A stretch of 64,000 nucleotides of DNA from Vibrio agarilyticus (GCF_012641465.1 NZ_JABAIK010000010.1:62001-126000); one strand, 5' to 3'; shown: positions 20,603-30,531, counted from the first letter of the stretch. The notes: generated by a model not told the origin, from the letters alone. Numbers and translations are program-made.

Positions 20603-21360
20603 TTGAATACCTTTTTTTTAAGAACAAAAATAGAGTTTTTTGATTTAAAAAACATACGTTTCAATACTGACTCGTGAGATATAGTTGACAGCATCAATTC
20701 CTTTTCTTTGAGCAAAAATCGTGCATTCTTAGGATCGCTAGAAACGCCACCTAGAGGAAAAACACTTATAACATCTTCAATCTTGTGAACTTTACATTTC
20801 CGAGTAATGCGGAAAAAGGAATGAAAATCCGCAAAATGAGGAAAATCGAGGTCATACATACCAGAATCGATCAATGATCGTCTATTTATAAAATATGCTT
20901 GATGACAAATATGACTGTCGAACAATTTCCTAGCAGAGACGTTAAGTAATGAATCGTCGAATTTTGAAACCTTAGGGTATATAAACTGACAGTAATCCTG
21001 AGTCGTTGCCATTACATTTCCCATTACAATTCCGTAGTCTGTATTGAGCTTCTCCGTGACGGAGGCCAACACAAAGTCATTGACAAAAAAGTCTCCGCTA
21101 TTCAAAAAGTATAAGAAATCACAGCTTGCAGCTATAACGCCCTTGTTCATTGCATCATATATACCTCGATCGCTCTCAGATATGTAAACATCAATCAAGT
21201 TAGAATACTTAGCTATCACTTCAGATGTATGGTCAGAAGACCCTCCGTCGACGACTACAACTTCAAAGTTTGAATATTGTTGAGAAGAAATACTTGAAAG
21301 AGTCAAATCCAATTTCTCTGCACAGTTAAATGTGACAGTAATAATAGAAACTTTAGTCAA
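20590..21360 (-). CDS. Glycosyltransferase family 2 (WcaA/WcaE-like)
   Basis: About 256 aa with a classic GT2 N-terminus: VSIITVTFNCAEKLDLTL, VVVDGGSSDHT, SESDRGIYDAMNKG and FLNSGDFF. The frame allows a GTG at 21372, but GGTGGA (the would-be first codons) is better read as the ribosome-binding site for a TTG at 21358-21360. Acts on the cytoplasmic side on lipid-linked intermediates; donor not predictable. The 30-bp gap before it is one of the few non-overlapping junctions in this operon. Confidence 0.82.
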   Translation of the reverse strand: MTKVSIITVTFNCAEKLDLTLSSISSQQYSNFEVVVVDGGSSDHTSEVIAKYSNLIDVYISESDRGIYDAMNKGVIAASCDFLYFLNSGDFFVNDFVLASVTEKLNTDYGIVMGNVMATTQDYCQFIYPKVSKFDDSLLNVSARKLFDSHICHQAYFINRRSLIDSGMYDLDFPHFADFHSFFRITRKCKVHKIEDVISVFPLGGVSSDPKNARFLLKEKELMLSTISHESVLKRMFFKSKNSIFVLKKKVFKWLQ

Positions 21361-21402
21361 AGTAAGGTCCACCTTTATAACAAACCAAATAGGTTAGATA
21401 CT

Positions 21403-22614
21403 TTAATTTTTAGGACGAAGATACGACTTCCTTACATAAAATGGAATCATAAAAAAGACAAAGTAACCTGAAAACAAAAACATCAGAATTAACAAGTTAA
21501 AAAAGTTGTTAAAAGCATATTGAGAATCAATAAAAAATGGGATGAACATTGCACTAAATAAGACATAAGAATACTCGTTCGCAGCCAAATTCTTGATAAA
21601 AGCGATAAAGACAGAGGAAATAATTAGATAAATCAATGCATATTCTCCCAAAATAGCATCAGCCTCAACAAATATCTGAGGGTTAGGTCCATATAGACCA
21701 TCATTTAACCCGAAATGAATACGGTTTATCATTGGTCCAAGAGAGCTCAACGATGATTCATCAAAAAGCCTTAAACTAACTGCTAGCTGCTCAAAGGGAT
21801 AAAATACCGATAAAGTCCCCTCTATCGACTCTCTAGCCGAAGCGAAATAATATACAGGGCCATCCGCAAAACTCATTAACCTATAGACCAAAAAGCCAAT
21901 TGCCTTGTCACCATAAATAACGCTAAACATAACCATGGTCGCGAATAATGAAGACGCAACCATTAAAAAAACAAATTTATAATTAAGTTTCTTTCGGGAA
22001 AAGTATATAAAAGTAAAATAGTAAAATATTAATACTATAAGACCTGACTTAGCCCCCATCGTCATCAACAAATAGCAAACAAATAAGAAAACAACTACAG
22101 CAACTTGCTTCGAGTATTTGGCAGTTACAAAAAACCAAGCTCTAAAGGAATAGATGGTGAGAATTGGTATACTTAACTGGTTAATTCTTTTAAATAGTCC
22201 AGCTCCTCGATAGAATTCAACTTTTGCAGCTCCCACATCAGCGGAAAGAAAAATTACTCCTTTTTTAAAAAACAAGATAATATTAAATATAACGCTTACA
22301 AGCAAAATGAACTTTGCAAATCCATCAAAAATATCACAACCAACAACGTTAACCTTTTTAACTTTTGAGAAAACAAAGTTTGCAAACATCAGAATAAAAA
22401 AGAAAACAACAAAATCAGCTAGCTCTTTATAGCCAATTAAAGAGTTTATAAAAACCAGAAAAAAAGAAAACACTACTTGAAAAACAGGTAATATAAACGG
22501 GTCACCATACGAAAAAATCAACTTTGTTCTTTTAGCAACAAAACAAAAAAACAAAGCGATTAGTAAACTAAGCACGATGCTGTTGAATTCCAAGTAATCA
22601 ACAAAAAGTGGCAT
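21403..22614 (-). CDS. wzy: O-antigen/capsule polymerase Wzy
   Basis: A 403-aa protein dominated by hydrophobic segments (about 10-12 predicted by eye) with one larger periplasmic loop around residues 240-330. That loop includes FADGPVYYFASARES and NDGLYGPNPQIFVEADAILGEY. This architecture, and its position among glycosyltransferase genes with a wzx in the same operon, identify it as the Wzy polymerase that joins repeat units in the periplasm. Wzy sequences are poorly conserved, so this rests on topology and context. Strongly AT-rich. Confidence 0.8.
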   Translation of the reverse strand: MPLFVDYLEFNSIVLSLLIALFFCFVAKRTKLIFSYGDPFILPVFQVVFSFFLVFINSLIGYKELADFVVFFFILMFANFVFSKVKKVNVVGCDIFDGFAKFILLVSVIFNIILFFKKGVIFLSADVGAAKVEFYRGAGLFKRINQLSIPILTIYSFRAWFFVTAKYSKQVAVVVFLFVCYLLMTMGAKSGLIVLIFYYFTFIYFSRKKLNYKFVFLMVASSLFATMVMFSVIYGDKAIGFLVYRLMSFADGPVYYFASARESIEGTLSVFYPFEQLAVSLRLFDESSLSSLGPMINRIHFGLNDGLYGPNPQIFVEADAILGEYALIYLIISSVFIAFIKNLAANEYSYVLFSAMFIPFFIDSQYAFNNFFNLLILMFLFSGYFVFFMIPFYVRKSYLRPKN

Positions 22615-23705
22615 TAACTAATCCTATCTACAACCGATTTCCAAGATTTTTTCCAGTGTTCAATAGTATGTGCGTTTAGTATGACATCTTTCTGTCTAGC
22701 TGACTCTGCATCGACATCTTCAATTAACAGATCTATTTTATCTGCTAAACTCTCAGGATTTACATCAGAATGAACACAATCGATATCTTTCAAACCACCA
22801 ACATATGTAGCTACAACAGGACAACCACAAGACATAGATTCTAAAGCGGATAACGAAGTGCCTTCCATCTCAAGGGTGGGTACTACCGAAATCAAACTCC
22901 TGTTATAGTAACTAAGAAGTTCGTCTTGCGAAATATTGCCGACAAATTCAACACGTTCATTTAGCTGATACTTGTCAACCAGCTCGATACACTCTTCGTA
23001 GTATCTTCCTTCTAAAGGCCCCCCCGCAATAATCAATTTATATCCCTCTTTTGATGCAGAAGAAATATTAAATGCTTCAATTGCAAGAGTCACCCCTCTA
23101 GACCGACGAATATTTCGAGGGACTAATATATTTTTTTTACGTTTAAGTCCAAGATCTCTAAACTTTGAATTATCTATACAGTTTGGAATAAAGAAAACAT
23201 TATTCGCCACTTCGGTATGAAGACTCTCTCCTGCCTGTACATTAAGCCCTCTGTATCGTAATATTTCTGAACAATTAGCGACCAAAATGTCATTGGTTCT
23301 AAGCTTGGACCTAGCCACAGACTTTTTGTACTTATTAAATACGTCTTTTGATTTAGTAGTCCAATCAACACCATGAGAAATAACAATAGTTCGAACATCT
23401 TTAGGTAACATGGAATAGTGGAAGAAGTAATTGCAAAAAATCAATGATTGCTTCTTCAAGAAACTGCGACTCAACAGTACATTTAGATTGAACCAAAACC
23501 AATCGAACCCTGGAATAAAGCGATGAAAAAACCTACCGGGAGGAGTAAACAGGATATCTTCATGCTCTTTTCCTCTAAATGGTTGAATATATTTATTCTC
23601 GTAACCTTGATCTAGAAGAATTTTTGAGAGGCTATCAATATATACTTCTTGCCCACCAAAGATTGGAAAGTAGTGCATCGTTACATGTAAACTTTTCTTT
23701 TTCAT
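22614..23705 (-). CDS. Glycosyltransferase family 4
   Basis: A 363-aa GT-B protein: N-terminal HYFPIFGGQEVYIDSL, middle NILVPRNIRRSRGV and LIIAGGPLEG, and C-terminal VPTLEMEGTSLSALESMSCGCPVVAT, the GT4 E-x7-E region. It shares one base with both neighbours. Donor and linkage unknown. Confidence 0.82.
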   Translation of the reverse strand: MKKKSLHVTMHYFPIFGGQEVYIDSLSKILLDQGYENKYIQPFRGKEHEDILFTPPGRFFHRFIPGFDWFWFNLNVLLSRSFLKKQSLIFCNYFFHYSMLPKDVRTIVISHGVDWTTKSKDVFNKYKKSVARSKLRTNDILVANCSEILRYRGLNVQAGESLHTEVANNVFFIPNCIDNSKFRDLGLKRKKNILVPRNIRRSRGVTLAIEAFNISSASKEGYKLIIAGGPLEGRYYEECIELVDKYQLNERVEFVGNISQDELLSYYNRSLISVVPTLEMEGTSLSALESMSCGCPVVATYVGGLKDIDCVHSDVNPESLADKIDLLIEDVDAESARQKDVILNAHTIEHWKKSWKSVVDRIS

Positions 23706-24715
23706 TATCTAAACTCCAAACACTCACTAATGTCAACCCTTTTAGATATAGGCATCTTTACTACTTCATTCGGTTTATATCCAATAGCAATTGCCACAAT
23801 AGGTTCCCAAGTCTTTCTAATATCAAGCAACGAATATAAGCGTTCATTATTTTTAGCAGTAGAAGGCCACATAAGTGGGCACGTGGATAACGAATGATAC
23901 TCGAGAGAATACAACAGGTTCATTGCAAATATACCAGAGTCAATATATGGTTGATTTCTTTCTTGAATTCCTTCGAAAACTTCTAAGTCTGAGAACACTA
24001 CCACCAAGTTCTTTATTTGGTCTTTAAACCCGTTTGCTCCTCCTTGAATGTCAAGCAATTGACCGATCAGCTTTTCATTATTCAGATAGACTAATTTGGT
24101 AGATTGTCGATTACACACTGATGGAGAAGTCAACGCAAGTTTAACTACATTCTCAAGAATGTTCTTAGAAATAACCTTATCGTCAAACACTCGAACTGAT
24201 TTTCTTCGATGGGCTAAAGATCTAAAATCGTTATCTCCATCAAACCTACTACAATCGTAACTCGTCGTTGATGAATGTAACTTCTCAATGCTGACTCCAA
24301 AATTATCTAAATGCTTTTTTAAAATAGTACTTACATTCTCTATATATTCGCTTCTCTCGTAATCGTGTTTATCAACATAAGACTTGAGACAACTCAGCGA
24401 AGCATTAACGTGGGTAGAGCTAAATTTTCCTTTTTTTTTTAATTTTTTTAACTTCGTTAGGTAATAATCAATAGCCTCAATATGTTTCTTACCAAAGTAA
24501 GGGCGGAAGTGTTTCATCGCGAGCCCTTTTTCAATGCCATGATAATGCGCTGTTAAGCGTCCCTCTATCAAGCGTTCCGAATTCATAAATGTTTTAAAAG
24601 TAGCAGAATAAGCTACATATCTTCGGTAGTCTCTAAAACATTCAACCAACAAGGAAAAAACACTAACAGATTTAAAAATGACATTTTTCAACAGATGAAC
24701 TATTTTTCCAAACAT
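23705..24715 (-). CDS. Nitroreductase-family protein of polysaccharide cluster
   Basis: A 336-aa protein with an N-terminal ~150-residue extension and a C-terminal FMN-dependent nitroreductase domain. The domain shows RRKSVRVFDDKVISKNILE near 170-190, ALTSPSVCNRQ, and IPYIDSG-like and CPLMWP segments. Nitroreductase-like proteins often sit beside polysaccharide pyruvyl transferases, but their job in glycan synthesis is not established. Here it overlaps the pyruvyl transferase gene by 16 bp. RLTAHYHGIEKGLAMKHFRP in the extension recurs in this subgroup. I call it a redox enzyme of unknown substrate. Confidence 0.7.
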   Translation of the reverse strand: MFGKIVHLLKNVIFKSVSVFSLLVECFRDYRRYVAYSATFKTFMNSERLIEGRLTAHYHGIEKGLAMKHFRPYFGKKHIEAIDYYLTKLKKLKKKGKFSSTHVNASLSCLKSYVDKHDYERSEYIENVSTILKKHLDNFGVSIEKLHSSTTSYDCSRFDGDNDFRSLAHRRKSVRVFDDKVISKNILENVVKLALTSPSVCNRQSTKLVYLNNEKLIGQLLDIQGGANGFKDQIKNLVVVFSDLEVFEGIQERNQPYIDSGIFAMNLLYSLEYHSLSTCPLMWPSTAKNNERLYSLLDIRKTWEPIVAIAIGYKPNEVVKMPISKRVDISECLEFR

Positions 24716-25743
24716 TTCAACAGATACTCCTCACAGCCTTTAACTTCATCACGAACTAATCTATTAACTCTGTCAAAGTCAATCCCAGAGTTTAACGCTT
24801 CACGCAACTTACAAGTATCATCGACTCTTGACTCATAAAGTCTTTTTTCTAGTCCAAACTTGGTCAATATGTGAAATATTTTGTTTTTGCGATAAGGGGT
24901 AACCAAAGACACAAAGTCTTTATTCATTTGAATTGACAGCAATGTACCGTGATACATACCCGTAACTACAAGCTTTGCGTTTTTGATATAACCCAACCAT
25001 TCAAATGGTCCAATTGAATCAAAATTATCATCTGCAAACTCCCATCTGTAACCTACTGAAACAATCCTTAGATTTTGTTTTATCGCGTATTCTTTTATCT
25101 CTTTTATTTCATCTTTTTCGAAGATATAAGAATAGACCAAAATATAGTCTTTAATCTTTGGTACAACAAGGTCATTAGAAAAGTCATATAAAAATGTTGG
25201 GTCTAATACTTCTTGACACTTCACACCAAAAGCTTCTACAAAGCGTTTAGAGTTCGTATCTCGCACGGCAATATTGTCCATATTACGCAGTAAATCAGGT
25301 AGACTTTCTGGATAACCTTGTTCTAGCTTGTCTGGTCCAAATGAAGCTGCATAGGATGATATTTTTTGAGAAGGTAACGATTCACCGAAATAAGAAGAAT
25401 CAAAACCAATTAATGGGTTAGAGTAATTAAATACAGAATCGCTCCCAATAAAAATATGATCGTAGCTTTCATTAATATCCTTTATGTTGGCATACCAACG
25501 AGTCTGCTTAAAACTTTTCTGATTCTTCTTGAAGTTTATTATTTTCAGTAAATTCTTTGTGAAAACACGTGGACTAATCGTACCCAAAAAAACTTGATAC
25601 TCCCTCAAAGCGAACTCTTTTCTTTTATAGTTTATTATTTCAGTTTCGTAACCCAATAATTCTAACTTTCTTTGGAAGGCAAATGCTTGAGCGAAACCTC
25701 CATAGTTGAAACCATCGTGAAAAGTTAAAATACCAACTCTCAT
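24700..25743 (-). CDS. Polysaccharide pyruvyl transferase family protein
   Basis: A 347-aa CsaB/WcaK-type protein that would add a pyruvate ketal to a sugar, using phosphoenolpyruvate. Features: N-terminal VGILTFHDGFNYGGFAQAFA, IFIGSDSVFNY, AASFGPD, VRDTNSKRFVEA, LDPTFLYD, and C-terminal VVTGMYHGTLLSIQMNKDFV (the H-G-T motif of the family). Acts in the cytoplasm on lipid-linked sugars. It overlaps the next gene by 16 bp and the upstream gene by 4 bp. Confidence 0.85.
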   Translation of the reverse strand: MRVGILTFHDGFNYGGFAQAFAFQRKLELLGYETEIINYKRKEFALREYQVFLGTISPRVFTKNLLKIINFKKNQKSFKQTRWYANIKDINESYDHIFIGSDSVFNYSNPLIGFDSSYFGESLPSQKISSYAASFGPDKLEQGYPESLPDLLRNMDNIAVRDTNSKRFVEAFGVKCQEVLDPTFLYDFSNDLVVPKIKDYILVYSYIFEKDEIKEIKEYAIKQNLRIVSVGYRWEFADDNFDSIGPFEWLGYIKNAKLVVTGMYHGTLLSIQMNKDFVSLVTPYRKNKIFHILTKFGLEKRLYESRVDDTCKLREALNSGIDFDRVNRLVRDEVKGCEEYLLKCLEK

Positions 25744-26648
25744 TTATCAATTAACCTTCTTATTTTATTTATACAACGAGACCAAATAGAAACATTTGAA
25801 GCTGTTATTATTTTTGACCATTCAGCATCTCTTCGATAATCAAGATAGAAATCATCTCTTGGCTGTTTCGGTAGTAGAAACTCACCTGTTTTAAGGTTTG
25901 CTAGGTGGCTTTCTTCATTAAATGTATGCGTAGCATCTGCACCAAAGCCAACATTTGAAATTAGATTCACCTCTGGAATAACAGTAAATCCTCTAAGAAG
26001 CTTGCATAAAAACCATTGATAATCCCATGTGTCAATTTTTTTATCGTACACATCATCAAAAATTTTTTGCCATAGCTTCGCCTCTTTTTCTTCGAAGATA
26101 TTGAAAAGAATGTTCTGCTTCCTAACCTCAGGCCAAAAAGAAATCTCAGGATCATTGTTTAACCAGCATTCTTTCCACGTAGCCCATCCCCAAATTCTAT
26201 TATATTTAGAGAGGTAATAACCGTCTGAAGAACCAACGCTAGACAGAGGGTTTGTGCCACCTATTTGTAATACGTTTTTTACATCACGATACTTATCTAA
26301 CATGTGCTCGCAAAAAGTAAAAAAACTAACATGGGGAACACAATCATCTTCCAGAATAATTGCCTCTTCCTCATTTTCAAAAACCCAATCTATCGCTGAA
26401 ACAACGCCATATTTGCAGCCCCTATTAGTCTTCGAGAATCTTGTCTGAACATCTCCAGCCCAATCGATTTTCTCCACTAATTTTCTTATCTCTGCTTGTT
26501 TTTCTGCGTCTCTGACATTGCCTTCCCTCGGGCCATCGATCGCAATATATAGTTTGGCAGGTTTAATAAGCGAGACCTTGTCTAAAACTTTTTTTATTTC
26601 TTTGGGACGGTTGAAACCGATTAATAATATAGGTTTTATATATTTCAT
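25740..26648 (-). CDS. GT-A glycosyltransferase (GNT-I/HlpA-like)
   Basis: A 302-aa protein with the pattern ILLIGFNRPKEIKKVLD, LYIAIDGPREGN, NRGCKYGVVSAIDWVF and EEAIILEDDCVPHVSFF. This is a GNT-I-like GT-A fold in which EDD acts as the metal-binding DxD motif, followed by IWGWATW. Related proteins are annotated as hemolysin HlpA-like or nucleotide-diphospho-sugar transferases. It likely adds one residue of the repeat unit. ATGA overlaps with both neighbours imply translational coupling. Confidence 0.75.
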   Translation of the reverse strand: MKYIKPILLIGFNRPKEIKKVLDKVSLIKPAKLYIAIDGPREGNVRDAEKQAEIRKLVEKIDWAGDVQTRFSKTNRGCKYGVVSAIDWVFENEEEAIILEDDCVPHVSFFTFCEHMLDKYRDVKNVLQIGGTNPLSSVGSSDGYYLSKYNRIWGWATWKECWLNNDPEISFWPEVRKQNILFNIFEEKEAKLWQKIFDDVYDKKIDTWDYQWFLCKLLRGFTVIPEVNLISNVGFGADATHTFNEESHLANLKTGEFLLPKQPRDDFYLDYRRDAEWSKIITASNVSIWSRCINKIRRLIDK

Positions 26649-27892
26649 GATACTCTAAAACTAATGATTGCTTTATTGTTTACCAGAAAATACTTTCTAG
26701 TTTCTTTCTTCATAAGCAGACTAAAATGACTAACATAGGATTGAGAAATCAGGGTAGACAATCCTGCTCCATAGATTCCACAAACTGGTATTAAATAATA
26801 ATTCAGTACTAAATTCATAACACATCCTTGGAGAGATCTCTTTAGAAGCTCTTTCTCTAGATCATCTTGTATCATCAACCTGGAGCTAAAAACTCCTAAA
26901 ATTACAAATGGAAATGCATAAGTATAAACGTGCAATACGGATGCAGCATTTGCATAAGCTAGACCATAGAGATAGTAAATAATAAGTTCACTAAACAGAG
27001 AAATTATTAAGCTTAGAAAAATTCCTGCAATTAGAACTTTATTCAGTATATATCTGTATTTTATTAAAGATTCCTCTCTATCTACATTAAGCATTCCTAA
27101 TACAGAAGGTAGAAGCGAGTTACAAATAACAATAGGAATGAAATACATCGCCTCAATTAATCGACTAGCGGAATTATATATTCCAACATGCTCAACACCT
27201 AAATAATGCTCAATCATTATTTGGTCGGCTTTCATGTACAACACTACAGAAACACCACTAACTAGCAATGGAATGCCATTTTTTATAACACCAATGGCAT
27301 TTTCTAAAGTGTATTTTACTTTTTTTTTGCAGAGTTTATCTGTAATAGATATCCAATAAAGAGAACACACCACAACTGACTCAATAACGACAATTGTCGA
27401 AAATATATAAACATTAGCTCCATAAAAAATTGCTACGGATTTTAGCAATAAGGATAACGTCGTTGCTATAATAGAAAAGATACCAATCAATCGCCCTTTA
27501 CCAAGATGATAATTGATATGTTCCACAATAAGTAAATTATTACAAACTATAAGTATGGAAAATATACAAAGTAAATAAAGTAATTTAGTATCTTTAACAT
27601 AGAAATAAGCACATACGAAAAATAATAAAAAACCAAAAACACAAGCCAATAACCGTATTTTTAATATGAGTTTTATATCACTTCCCTTTGAAAAATCAGA
27701 GTTCAACCTTTTAATAAATACAGGTTCCAGACCCAAACCAGAGAGTATCACAAATATTGTGACGATACTTTGAGAATATCCCATCAACCCAAAGTCAACT
27801 GGACCTAAAATACGCGCTATATAGGTACCTACAACCAACCCTGATATGATCTTTAAGACTTTATCAAATATAATTAATAGAGAACCATTCAT
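26645..27892 (-). CDS. wzx: O-antigen/capsule repeat-unit flippase Wzx
   Basis: About 415 aa with 12 or so hydrophobic segments. The N-terminus has [27 protein letters not shown], a MATE/PST-family hallmark (RxLGPxxFGxxxY). It moves undecaprenyl-PP-linked repeat units across the inner membrane. The frame is open to 27913, but the ATG at 27892 overlaps the wecB stop as ATGA, so I prefer it. Very AT-rich. Confidence 0.9.
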   Translation of the reverse strand: MNGSLLIIFDKVLKIISGLVVGTYIARILGPVDFGLMGYSQSIVTIFVILSGLGLEPVFIKRLNSDFSKGSDIKLILKIRLLACVFGFLLFFVCAYFYVKDTKLLYLLCIFSILIVCNNLLIVEHINYHLGKGRLIGIFSIIATTLSLLLKSVAIFYGANVYIFSTIVVIESVVVCSLYWISITDKLCKKKVKYTLENAIGVIKNGIPLLVSGVSVVLYMKADQIMIEHYLGVEHVGIYNSASRLIEAMYFIPIVICNSLLPSVLGMLNVDREESLIKYRYILNKVLIAGIFLSLIISLFSELIIYYLYGLAYANAASVLHVYTYAFPFVILGVFSSRLMIQDDLEKELLKRSLQGCVMNLVLNYYLIPVCGIYGAGLSTLISQSYVSHFSLLMKKETRKYFLVNNKAIISFRVS

Positions 27893-29016
27893 AAGCGATG
27901 AATAATATCGCATATTCTAGCGGATGATTTTCCATCCCCATAAGGGTTATGAGCAAAACTCATTAACTCGTAAGCCTTATGATCTTTTAGTAACACGGCT
28001 AACTCTGTAACAATCTTGACAATATCCGTACCAACTAATTTTACAGTACCAGCGGCAACAGCTTCTGGTCTCTCGGTTGTATCACGCATAACTAGTACCG
28101 GCTTACCCAACGAAGGTGCCTCTTCTTGAATTCCGCCAGAATCAGTAAGAATAATGTGTGCGCGACTCATTAAATAGATAAATGGAAGGTACTGTTGTGG
28201 CTCAATCAAATAAATGTTATCAATATTAGAAAGAATACGATTAACAGGTTCACGAACATTGGGATTCAAATGTACCGGGTACAGAACCTGGCAATCAGGG
28301 TTCGTTTTAGCCGTTTGTGCTAGCGCCTCACAAATTCTCTCAAATCCACCACCAAAACTTTCACGACGGTGACCTGTGACAAGAATTAGCTTTTTTGTTT
28401 TATCTAACATTGAGAACTGAGCTGCAAGACTTGCCTCAAGGGTTGAGTCATTGTCAATCTTATCTTTAACCATCAATAGCGCATCGATAACAGTATTACC
28501 CGTTACATGAATATCGCTCTCAGCATAGTTTTCATTCAACAGGTTTTGCTTCGATGTATCCGTTGGAGCAAAGTGGTATTTTGTCAATACCCCTGTTAAT
28601 CTTCTGTTTGCTTCTTCTGGCCAAGGCGAATAAATATTTCCCGTACGAAGCCCTGCTTCTATATGCCCGACTTCAACTTTCTCATAACAAGCTGCCAAAG
28701 ACGCTGCGAAAGTAGTCGCTGTATCACCATGCACCAATACAATATCCGGTCTAAAATCCTGTAGAACTGGCTTTAACTTCTGAAGAATACGTGCAGTCAC
28801 ATCATTCAGAGTCTGTCCTGTTTTCATCAAGTTCAAATCGTAATCAGGTATAATGTCAAACAGTTCTAGCACCTGATCTAGCATTTCACGGTGTTGCGCG
28901 GTTACACAACATTTTGATTCAAATCTCTCATCTGCTGCTAATGCGTGAACAAGAGGTGCCATTTTAATTGCTTCAGGGCGAGTGCCAAAAACAGTTAATA
29001 CTTTTTTCCTATCCAT
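27889..29016 (-). CDS. wecB: UDP-N-acetylglucosamine 2-epimerase (non-hydrolysing) WecB
   Basis: Interconverts UDP-GlcNAc and UDP-ManNAc. It has 375 aa, as in E. coli WecB. Motifs are [14 protein letters not shown] (7-20), [35 protein letters not shown] and [20 protein letters not shown]. It is the first gene after the JUMPstart/ops leader, about 1.5 kb downstream. No wecC (UDP-ManNAc dehydrogenase) was seen, so the product may be used as ManNAc itself. Confidence 0.95.
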   Translation of the reverse strand: MDRKKVLTVFGTRPEAIKMAPLVHALAADERFESKCCVTAQHREMLDQVLELFDIIPDYDLNLMKTGQTLNDVTARILQKLKPVLQDFRPDIVLVHGDTATTFAASLAACYEKVEVGHIEAGLRTGNIYSPWPEEANRRLTGVLTKYHFAPTDTSKQNLLNENYAESDIHVTGNTVIDALLMVKDKIDNDSTLEASLAAQFSMLDKTKKLILVTGHRRESFGGGFERICEALAQTAKTNPDCQVLYPVHLNPNVREPVNRILSNIDNIYLIEPQQYLPFIYLMSRAHIILTDSGGIQEEAPSLGKPVLVMRDTTERPEAVAAGTVKLVGTDIVKIVTELAVLLKDHKAYELMSFAHNPYGDGKSSARICDIIHRL

Positions 29017-29199
29017 AATTTATACTTCTACTGTTACATAAAAATAAAGACTTTACATAGATTCTCAATACTTCCACTTACACCTCAAATATCTATACTC
29101 ACCTAGGACAATTTTCATTCATTTTGATGATGGTCAAATTTCACAACCTCACTGAAACTGATGGTTTTAAGTGCTTTCTCTAGCCCGATCCTATAAGTG

Positions 29200-29480
29200 A
29201 TCTAGAAAAGCCAAATTAAAGTTCAAACCCACCCTTTTAAGTGGTTGTTTCAACTCATACAGAGTATCTCTTCCTACCAAAGTAAACTTTATGAGGACCA
29301 AGGTCATTGATAGCCTAACGGTTACGCTCTTCGTTATAATGCCTTGTATTGTTGACAATTTTAACACCTGCTTCAAGGGGAGCGCTGTAAGCTTTTAAGT
29401 AAATATACTCATATTGCAGGCTTAACCACGATCGCTTAATAAAAAACGTTGTCGACCCCGCAACCTTTTCCATACATACT
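29200..29480 (-). mobile_element. IS3-family (IS407-group-like) transposase C-terminal remnant
   Basis: Minus-strand reading gives SMYGKGCGVDNVF, then after a one-base shift FIKRSWLSLQYEYIYLKAYS, then NTRHYNEERNR, a stop, and LGPHKVYFG. This matches the end of IS3-family OrfB proteins (SMDGKGxxxDNxFxERLWRSLKYEExYLKAY, with FYNxxRPHxSLxxxTPxxVYF). The catalytic Glu is replaced by Lys in this copy. Only about 90 codons survive. It lies downstream of wecB's upstream side, inside the long leader between ops and wecB. Confidence 0.75.
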
Positions 29481-29483
29481 GAA

Positions 29484-29880
29484 CTAGTTCACCTTATAAA
29501 GCGACTTGGTAATGATGATAATCTCATTCGACGTTCGGTACACTTTTTGTTGTACGAGACTCATACCATTTTCAGTGGCAAATGCCTTGACTATGTTAAT
29601 AGCGCCAAGTTCGCGAGAATCATCATAAAAACTGCTTGCCGTTTTACCATCAATCGCGAGCACTTCGTCATTGTTCAACTCACAACAATCTTTCATCCAT
29701 TCTGGAATCGAATAGCACTAATCATTCTCACCGTTCGGACTTTAGTCGATGTTGAGGTAACACCATGACTAAAACAACAAATCGCTTTAAAAAAGTCAGA
29801 CGACCTTTGCCACTGCGGCATATCGCGTTTCAGTCATTTTGACCAGAGAATACACCGTAAATTGTTAACAAAATAATATT
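29484..29880 (-). mobile_element. ISAs1-family / H-repeat transposase remnant
   Basis: Minus-strand reading from about 29850 gives ICRSGKGRLTFLKRF, then after frame breaks WMKDCCELNNDEVLAIDGKT, then DDSRELGAINIVKAFATENG and TSNEI. These match the N-terminal half of ISAs1-type transposases, the H-repeat protein (GKxRLxFLKRF, DEVIAIDGKTVRGSYD, GAIHxVSAFxxxNG, KSNEI). The C-terminal half is absent and there are stops and frameshifts. H-repeat elements are known to be associated with O-antigen clusters, where they have been proposed to take part in cluster exchange. Confidence 0.78.
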
Positions 29881-30498
29881 AGTCAACTTGTTCTTGACTT
29901 TACCTTTGATTAAAATCTGGGACAATATCGAATTGTATGAATACTGCTTACTATTATTATGCCCAAATTTATCTATGGCGGTATAATAAAACACTGATAG
30001 TGTTCTATAAATCGATCTTCGACTACTTAATTGTTATGTTATAACACTAAATAATGAACCTAGACAATTGAAATATCAATACGCGCCCCCCTTTACACAA
30101 GGGCTAGTACATGTTTTCCCTAGTCATGTATACGAAAGATTTGAAATCAACATCTAGCCATTAATAGTCAACAAGTTTTACTTTACTTACTTCCATACCC
30201 TGTTCGATATCAGCTATATCTTCAAATAATACATTATGCACCCGTACTTAATTCCTATTTATAGGGTGTAAAATGAGCCTATTATCATAGATATCAAAGT
30301 CACACCAATGGTCAAAGGCTCATAGAAGTGTACGTTTATCTCAAACATTCAATTACACCTGAGAAACTTTTGATTCGTTTTGAGACAGTAGAATTTCGCC
30401 TGCCTCTGACAAAACCTAGATCTAACTTATTTCTTAAACCGCCTCAATAGATCCTGAAAAATTTGACCTTACAAATTAAACATCATTCTATTTCAAGT
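29881..30498. other. Non-coding leader between ops element and IS remnants
   Basis: About 620 bp of AT-rich sequence with short frames full of stops on both strands. I found no recognisable protein fragment, RNA gene or strong terminator. It would be transcribed as part of the untranslated leader between the ops site and wecB. It may be a highly decayed gene or further transposon debris. Confidence 0.5.
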
Positions 30499-30531
30499 AC
30501 GCTACCGCCCTTAGGTTACAACTCCTAAAGG
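30499..30531 (-). promoter_or_regulatory. JUMPstart leader with perfect ops element
   Basis: On the minus strand, 30509-30499 reads GGCGGTAGCGT, the exact 11-base core at which RfaH is recruited to paused RNA polymerase. Just upstream, TAGGAGTTGTAACCTAAGG resembles the JUMPstart consensus (GTAGCTGTAAAGCCAGGG) and contains CCTTTAGG/CCTAAGG as a near-inverted repeat. It lies 64 bp after the RfaH-type gene and upstream of wecB-to-rmlD, all in the same direction. It is the only full ops 11-mer I found in the window. Confidence 0.92.
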
